64,000 nt of DNA from Rathayibacter sp. VKM Ac-2804 (GTDB lineage Bacteria > Actinomycetota > Actinomycetes > Actinomycetales > Microbacteriaceae), in NCBI RefSeq assembly GCF_009866655.1, contig NZ_CP047420.1, forward strand, positions 930,001-994,000, in the 5' to 3' direction. The first letter of the stretch is position 1. Every line of letters starts with the position of its first letter. Both the position numbers and the translations under genes were made by a program. Positions 59,381 to 64,000 of the stretch are shown one piece after another. The notes under the pieces are model-generated. The model was not told where the DNA came from. It was given only the letters and a program-made list of their open reading frames with translations, and ran no database searches.

Positions 59381-59938
59381 ATGGTCTTCGCTTATGACGT
59401 GGAAGCGGCCCTCACCTCGACGGCGGTGCTCGTCAACACCCTCCCCGAGCTGTCGCAGTCCGGCGAGGACGAGATGGCGTCCGTCGAGCAGCTCGACGAG
59501 TTCCTGCTCGAGAACCGCTACACCGGCAGCCGCGAGCACAGCACCGCTGAGCTGGAGGCGGTCCGGGCCGTGCGCGCCCCGCTCCGCTCGCTCTGGCGCA
59601 GCCGCGCGGAGGAGGACCTGGTCGCCGTCGTCAACGGCATGCTCGAGGACGGCCGCGCCCTGCCGCAGCTGGTGCGTCACGGCATCTTCGGCTGGCACCT
59701 GCACGCGACCCGCGACGAGAGCCCGCTCGCGACCCGCATCGTGGTGGAGGCGGCGATGGCCTTCGTCGACGTCATCCGCGGCGACGAGCGCGACCGCATC
59801 CGGATCTGCGCGGCGGACGACTGCGAGGCGGTGCTCGTCGACTTCTCGCGCAACCGCTCGAAGCGCTACTGCGACACCGGCAACTGCGGCAACCGAGCGA
59901 ACGTCGCGGCGTACCGGGCGCGGCGCGCGTCGAGCTGA
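59381..59938 (+). CDS. CGNR zinc-finger (ABATE-domain) transcriptional regulator
   Basis: This 185-residue protein has an N-terminal ABATE-like domain (ALTSTAVLVNTLPEL) and a C-terminal CGNR finger: CAADDCEAVLVDFSRNRSKR, then YCDTGNCGNRANVAAYR. Such proteins are thought to be DNA-binding regulators. ATG at 59381 was chosen for AGGAG five bases upstream over the GTG at 59366. It is divergent from the EamA gene. Confidence 0.87.
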   Translation: MVFAYDVEAALTSTAVLVNTLPELSQSGEDEMASVEQLDEFLLENRYTGSREHSTAELEAVRAVRAPLRSLWRSRAEEDLVAVVNGMLEDGRALPQLVRHGIFGWHLHATRDESPLATRIVVEAAMAFVDVIRGDERDRIRICAADDCEAVLVDFSRNRSKRYCDTGNCGNRANVAAYRARRASS

Positions 59939-59993
59939 CGCGGCACTCGCGCCGGCGCACTCGAGCGCGCGCACTCTAGCCAGCGCCCGGGCT

Positions 59994-60237
59994 CGCGTGT
60001 AAACTCTCGTGGTCGGCTCTTGACTCCGTGCGTCGCCGCGCGGATGGGTTTGTCAGTCAAGCGGGCCGGATCTCCGACAGTCGTCGCGAGATGAATCACA
60101 TGTGTGAATCGGCCCCGGTCAGCGTCTCAGAGCAGCGACTCACCCGGGTTCCCGCAGCGCCCTGTCCGTTCGCACCCCACGAGGGTGATCGATCGGCGTG
60201 TGCCTGCTCGCGCAAGACCTGAACCCAGGAAGCAGCC
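59994..60237 (+). promoter_or_regulatory. Long leader of the DEAD-box helicase gene, with two small upstream ORFs
   Basis: TAAACT at 60000-60005 would begin transcription near 60012, giving a leader of about 226 bases. It holds ORF a (60044-60094, ATG-GGT-TTG-TCA, 16 codons) whose stop overlaps the start of ORF b (60091-60222, 43 codons, ATGA). ORF b encodes four cysteines and ends 15 bases before the helicase ATG. AGGAAG is the ribosome site. Codon third positions in ORF b are about 70 % G/C, lower than in genes here, so coding is not proven. Confidence 0.45.
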
Positions 60238-62310
60238 ATGCCCAAGAACAAGAAGCCCGCCGGCGGACGCCCCGCCAAGAACTTCGAGCCGAACCGCTTC
60301 GGCGCCTCGAGCGGCAAGTCCCAGCTCGGCGGACGCGCGCGGTTCGCCGCGCCCAAGTCCGGCTCGCGCAGCGAGGGCCACCGCGGCTACCGCCCCGTCG
60401 ACGAGAACGCGCCCAAGAAGGCGCGCTGGAACGCCGAGGAGCGCGCCGCCAAGCTGACGGAGCGGGGAGAGTCCCGCAGCAGCGACCGCGGTGCAGACCG
60501 CCCGGCCCGCTCCTACGACCGGACCGACCGCCCCGCGCGCAGCTTCGATCGCGACGCGCGTCCCGCGCGCTCGAACGACCGCGACGACCGTCCCGCCCGC
60601 TCGTACGACCGCGGCACCGACCGCCCGGCGCGCAGCTTCGACCGCGACGCACGCCCGGCCCGTTCCTACGACCGGTCCGACCGTCCGGCCCGTCCGAACG
60701 ACCGCGACGACCGTCCGGCCCGTTCCTACGACCGCAGCGACCGTCCCGCGCGCAGCTTCGACCGCACGGATCGCCCGGCGCGCTCCTTCGACCGCACCGA
60801 TCGCCCCGCCCGCTCCTCCGATCGCGACGACCGCCCGGCCCGCTCGTACGACCGTGACGCCCGTCCGGCCCGCACGAACGACCGCGACGCCCGTCCCGCG
60901 CGCAGCTTCGACCGCACCGATCGCCCCGCCCGCTCCTCCGACCGCACCGAGCGCCCGGCGCGCGGCTTCGACCGCGGGACCGAGCGCCCCGCCCGCGGCG
61001 GCTACGACCGCGCCGACCGCGGCCCGCGCCGCGACTCCGGCTCGGACTTCTACCCCAAGCGCGACGGCCGCGCCTCGCACCAGGCCGACGACGTCGTGCT
61101 CGAGCGCCTCGAGGCGACCGCCACGCTCGCCGTCGACGTCGAGGGCGTCAGCTTCGGCGACCTCGGTCTCGGCGCGAACATCGTCCGCCAGCTGACCCAG
61201 ATGGGCGCGGCCTCGCCGTTCCCGATCCAGGCGGCGACGATCCCCGAGGTCCTCGCCGGCAAGGACGTCCTCGGCCGCGGCAAGACGGGCTCGGGCAAGA
61301 CGATCGCGTTCGGCGCCCCCGTCGTCGAGCGCCTGATGGAGAACGACGGAGCGAAGGGCCGCAAGCCCGGCCGTGCGCCGCGCGCCCTCATCCTCGCGCC
61401 GACCCGCGAGCTGGCGATGCAGATCGACCGCACCATCCAGCCGATCGCACGCTCCGTCGGCCTGTTCACCGCGACGATCTTCGGCGGCGTGCCGCAGTAC
61501 AAGCAGGTCGGCGCCCTGCAGCGCGGCGTGGACATCATCATCGCCACCCCGGGCCGCCTCGAGGACCTGATCGAGCAGGGTCGCCTCGACCTCTCGACCA
61601 TCACCGTGACCGTCCTCGACGAGGCCGACCACATGTGCGACCTCGGCTTCCTCGAGCCGGTGCAGCGGATCCTCCGCCAGACCAAGCGCGGCGGCCAGCG
61701 CCTGCTCTTCTCGGCCACCCTCGACAAGGGCGTCGCGACGCTCGTCGACGAGTTCCTCGTCGAGCCGAGCGTGCACGAGGTCGCAGGCGAGGACCAGGCG
61801 TCCTCGAGCATCGACCACCGCGTCCTCCTGATCGAGCACCGCGACAAGGGCGCGATCATCGAGGAGCTCGCGGCGCGCGCCGGCAAGACGCTGATCTTCG
61901 CCCGCACCCGCGCGTTCGCCGAGCAGCTCGCCGAGCAGCTCGAGCACGCCGACATCCCGGCGACCAGCCTGCACGGCGACCTCAACCAGTCGCGCCGCAC
62001 CCGCAACCTCGCGCTGCTGACCAGCGGCCGGGTCGACGTCCTCGTCGCGACCGACGTCGCCGCGCGCGGCATCCACGTCGACGACATCGACCTGGTCATC
62101 CAGGCCGACGCCCCCGACGAGTACAAGACCTACCTGCACCGCTCCGGCCGCACCGGCCGCGCGGGCAAGAAGGGCACGGTCGTCACGCTGATCACGCGCA
62201 ACCGCCGCCACCGCATGGAGGAGCTGCTCGAGCGCGCCGAGATCCGCGCCGACATGATCCAGGCCTACCCGGGCGACCGGGTGCTGGCGGAGATCAGCGC
62301 CGGCGAGTAG
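60238..62310 (+). CDS. DEAD-box RNA helicase with N-terminal RPAR repeats
   Basis: 690 residues. Residues 1-85 are basic. About residues 87-262 contain 17 copies of a decapeptide like DDRPARSYDR. Residues about 290-660 are the helicase core: Walker A GKTGSGKT (Lys354), DEAD (461-464), SATLDKG, and the RSGRTGRAGKKG motif VI. It unwinds RNA in ribosome assembly or mRNA decay. DEAD-box proteins usually carry such basic tails at the C-terminus; here it is N-terminal and the C-terminus is short. ATG is the first start after AGGAAG. It ends at a strong terminator. Confidence 0.92.
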   Translation: MPKNKKPAGGRPAKNFEPNRFGASSGKSQLGGRARFAAPKSGSRSEGHRGYRPVDENAPKKARWNAEERAAKLTERGESRSSDRGADRPARSYDRTDRPARSFDRDARPARSNDRDDRPARSYDRGTDRPARSFDRDARPARSYDRSDRPARPNDRDDRPARSYDRSDRPARSFDRTDRPARSFDRTDRPARSSDRDDRPARSYDRDARPARTNDRDARPARSFDRTDRPARSSDRTERPARGFDRGTERPARGGYDRADRGPRRDSGSDFYPKRDGRASHQADDVVLERLEATATLAVDVEGVSFGDLGLGANIVRQLTQMGAASPFPIQAATIPEVLAGKDVLGRGKTGSGKTIAFGAPVVERLMENDGAKGRKPGRAPRALILAPTRELAMQIDRTIQPIARSVGLFTATIFGGVPQYKQVGALQRGVDIIIATPGRLEDLIEQGRLDLSTITVTVLDEADHMCDLGFLEPVQRILRQTKRGGQRLLFSATLDKGVATLVDEFLVEPSVHEVAGEDQASSSIDHRVLLIEHRDKGAIIEELAARAGKTLIFARTRAFAEQLAEQLEHADIPATSLHGDLNQSRRTRNLALLTSGRVDVLVATDVAARGIHVDDIDLVIQADAPDEYKTYLHRSGRTGRAGKKGTVVTLITRNRRHRMEELLERAEIRADMIQAYPGDRVLAEISAGE
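60499..61011 (+). repeat. Arg-rich decapeptide repeat array (17 copies) in the helicase gene
   Basis: Seventeen copies of [DTS][DA]RPAR[SPT][YFNS]DR are encoded mostly as 30-bp units, with the third base and a few codons changed. Two units have an extra Gly-Thr. The composition is about one third arginine plus Asp, with Tyr/Phe alternating, as in phase-separating tails. Confidence 0.9.
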
Positions 62311-62332
62311 CGCGTCTGCGCGCGAGCGCAGC

Positions 62333-62380
62333 AACGCCGAAGGGCGGACACCCGGTGGGTGCCCGCCCTTCGGCGTTTCG
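62333..62380 (+). terminator. Rho-independent terminator of the helicase gene
   Basis: The arms 62333-62353 and 62357-62377 (AACGCCGAAGGGCGG core) pair at 20 of 21 positions around a 3-base loop and are followed by TTT. The leftward fasciclin gene ends at 62394 on the other side, so it may serve both. Confidence 0.9.
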
Positions 62381-62393
62381 TGGTGCTTGCTGC

Positions 62394-63071
62394 TTACGCA
62401 GCGGGCATGAGGACCGTGTCGATGAGGTACACGGTCGCGTTGGCGGTCTGGACGCCGCCGCAGATGACCGACGCGTCGTTCACCTTGATGTCGTCGCCGG
62501 AGCCGGTGACGGTGACGTCGGTGCCCTGGACGGTGGTGTGGGTGCCGTCGATGTCGTCAGGGGCGATCTGGCCGGGGACGACGTGGTAGGTCAGGACCGA
62601 CGAGAGCGTCGCAGCGCCCTCGGGGGTGGCCAGCGTGGCGAGCGTCGCGGCGTCGAGCTTGGCGAACGCGTCGTCGACGGGGGCGAAGACGGTGAACTCG
62701 CTGCCGTTCAGCGTGTCGACGAGGTTGACGTCGGGGTTGAGCTGACCGGAGACCGCAGCGGTCAGGGTCTTGAGCAGCGGGTTGTTCGACGCGGCGGTGG
62801 CCACCGGGTCGAGGGCCATTCCGCCGACCGAGCCGGCGCCGTCCGGGACCTGCTCGGCGTACGCGGCGCAGCCGGAGCCGACGAGGTTGGCGGCCGGGTC
62901 CATGGTCGCCATGGGGGTGGCGGACTCGGTCATCATCGGGGTCGACATCTCGGACGCGGTGTCGCTGGCGGCGTCGGTGGTGCCGGCGCCGGACGAGCAG
63001 GCGGTGAGGCCGAGGGCGGCGGTGCCGAGCAGGGCGAACGCGGCGAGAGTGGTGCGCTTGGTGGATCGCAT
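62394..63071 (-). CDS. Fasciclin-domain lipoprotein (MPT70/MPT83-like)
   Basis: 225 residues. The signal ends ALGLTACSS, with lipid Cys25. After a Met/Thr-rich linker ([16 protein letters not shown]) comes the fasciclin fold: [46 protein letters not shown] and the final [13 protein letters not shown]. Such proteins are surface adhesion/stress proteins in mycobacteria. ATG at 63071 was chosen for AAGGAG eight bases upstream. Two cysteines in the mature part (SGCAAY, VICGG) may pair. Confidence 0.88.
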   Translation of the reverse strand: MRSTKRTTLAAFALLGTAALGLTACSSGAGTTDAASDTASEMSTPMMTESATPMATMDPAANLVGSGCAAYAEQVPDGAGSVGGMALDPVATAASNNPLLKTLTAAVSGQLNPDVNLVDTLNGSEFTVFAPVDDAFAKLDAATLATLATPEGAATLSSVLTYHVVPGQIAPDDIDGTHTTVQGTDVTVTGSGDDIKVNDASVICGGVQTANATVYLIDTVLMPAA

Positions 63072-63290
63072 GGGGATGCTCCTTCGTGATACGGCCCCCA
63101 CGGGATGCGGAGGACCTGGCTGTGTGTGGACCGTTTCGCGGCCGTTGAAGAGTCTTCGGAGCCCTCCCCGAGGGGGTTTGGAATCGATCGGAGCAATCGG
63201 GTCACGGGTTCATAACGGCGGAGGCAGGGCGATTACCCTGGATGTCGGTCCGCGCGCGCTGCGCGGCACGAGAGACCAGGAGTCGAGCGG

Positions 63291-63908
63291 ATGCAGACGC
63301 GAGGGGCACGGACATCGCGCGGCGTCGTCGCCGCCGTCGCCGCGACCGCGACCGCCGCCGCCTCGCACACCCTCGCCGGTGCCGAGGCCCCCGCCCCGGC
63401 GATCCTCGCGCTCGCCACCGCCTTCGCGGCCGTCGTCTGCGTCCTCCTGGCCGGCCGCACGCTCTCGCTCGCGCGCCTCGCGGTGGCCGTGCTGCTCAGC
63501 CAGCTGGCGTACCACTCCCTCTTCCTGGTGACTGGCGGCGGTGGCGACGTCAGCGTCGCCGGCACGACTGCGGGCGGCCACTTCCACGGCGGCGGCACGG
63601 TCGAGCTGATCGCGGGGACGTCGGGTCACGCCGCGCACACCCCCCTGATGCTCCTCTCCCACCTGATCGCCGCCGTCGTCACGGTCGCGGCCCTCCGCCA
63701 CGGTGAGCGCGTCTTCTGGACCCTCGGCACCGCCGTGCTGCGCGTCGTCGTGCGCCTGGTCGCGCGGGCGTCCGCTCTGCTGGAGCCGCTCGGCGCCTCG
63801 GTGGCCGTCCTCGGCTCCGTGGAGCCGAGCGCCCCCCGAGCCCTCGACGCGGTCCTGCGGGTCCTGCGGCACCGCGGCCCGCCCGCGCGCGCCCTGCCCA
63901 CCGTCTGA
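63291..63908 (+). CDS. Uncharacterised membrane protein with His-rich loop
   Basis: This 205-residue protein has four or five hydrophobic segments (about residues 12-30, 36-56, 60-78, 118-140) with a loop of about residues 82-115 rich in Gly and His (GGHFHGGG, GHAAH). The C-terminal 65 residues are basic and amphipathic. I do not recognise the family. The His-rich loop could bind a metal; that is inference. AGGAG lies eight bases before the ATG. The last 92 bases of the window show no further gene. Confidence 0.65.
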   Translation: MQTRGARTSRGVVAAVAATATAAASHTLAGAEAPAPAILALATAFAAVVCVLLAGRTLSLARLAVAVLLSQLAYHSLFLVTGGGGDVSVAGTTAGGHFHGGGTVELIAGTSGHAAHTPLMLLSHLIAAVVTVAALRHGERVFWTLGTAVLRVVVRLVARASALLEPLGASVAVLGSVEPSAPRALDAVLRVLRHRGPPARALPTV

Positions 63909-64000
63909 CGTCCTCCCGCCCGCTCGCCCGTTCGGCACGCGGAGGCCTCGGCCGGTGAGCCCGCGCGCACCGCGATCCCGCGCTGCGCCCTCACCCTTCT

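Noticed and set aside
60028..60222. Longer GTG-started version of upstream ORF b as a gene
   Set aside because: Weak codon bias and no family resemblance; kept only as a possible leader ORF.

Overview
The window is a high-GC (about 70 %) actinobacterial chromosome segment. Its gene content points to the Microbacteriaceae (Rathayibacter, Clavibacter, Leifsonia or Curtobacterium type). The signs are a coproporphyrin-dependent heme cluster with an iron-sulfur-type ferrochelatase, start codons that are often GTG, 4-bp ATGA/GTGA overlaps between genes, and dispersed 'TCTCGATACGCCCG...CTACTCGATCAGCA' palindromic repeats. The genus is an inference; no rRNA or other marker is present. I see no phage, insertion sequence, tRNA or CRISPR array. 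62 protein genes are called, one cut by the left edge.

Layout. 1-12.6 kb: end of glyS, then an almost complete heme pathway. hemA (with a GNAT gene) runs left; hemE-cgoX, three small membrane-associated genes, chdC-cpfC and hemC-hemD run right, followed by hemB and hemL. Together they take glutamyl-tRNA to heme through coproporphyrin. 12.6-24.9 kb: a DHA2 drug exporter, a DksA-like zinc protein divergent from a Lys/Ala/Pro-tailed protein, a leftward trhO / PEP-mutase-like / AcuI-like group, YitT, PEBP, 6-phosphofructokinase, a Tat-secreted ferritin-like protein, an AlkA glycosylase and a large FAD oxidoreductase. 25-29 kb: bifunctional PutA for proline catabolism. 29-37 kb: MarR, DUF1905 protein, a MacA-MacB-like ABC export set, HAD phosphatase, DUF2510 protein, FAD amine oxidase and Lrp regulator. 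37-42.4 kb: two DHA2 exporters, one with MarR and one with TetR, meeting tail to tail. 42.4-50.5 kb: FBP zinc protein, XRE-cupin/TrxR-like divergent pair, aminotransferase, and a CitAB-like two-component system divergent from a C4-dicarboxylate carrier. 50-59.3 kb: YczE/MocR divergent pair, RND exporter coupled to a Dabb protein, Nudix hydrolase, an esterase-GNAT-XRE operon and an EamA transporter divergent from a CGNR regulator. 59.4-64 kb: DEAD-box RNA helicase with an unusual repeat-rich N-terminus and a long leader, fasciclin lipoprotein, His-rich membrane protein.

The strongest genome-scale signal is promoter geometry. In at least 22 genes a NANNNT hexamer (usually TANNNT) ends exactly six bases before the start codon. 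This predicts that transcription begins on the start codon, that is, leaderless mRNA. It also fixes several start sites (hemQ/chdC, pfkA, alkA, mocR). Several divergent regulator/target intergenic regions contain clear palindromes or direct repeats placed over these -10 elements and are the best operator candidates. No wholly new defence or mobile system was found. The most unusual items are the leaderless grammar, the RPAR-repeat helicase with two overlapping upstream ORFs, the membrane-gene insertion in the heme cluster, and the cruciform repeat cluster at 49.7 kb.
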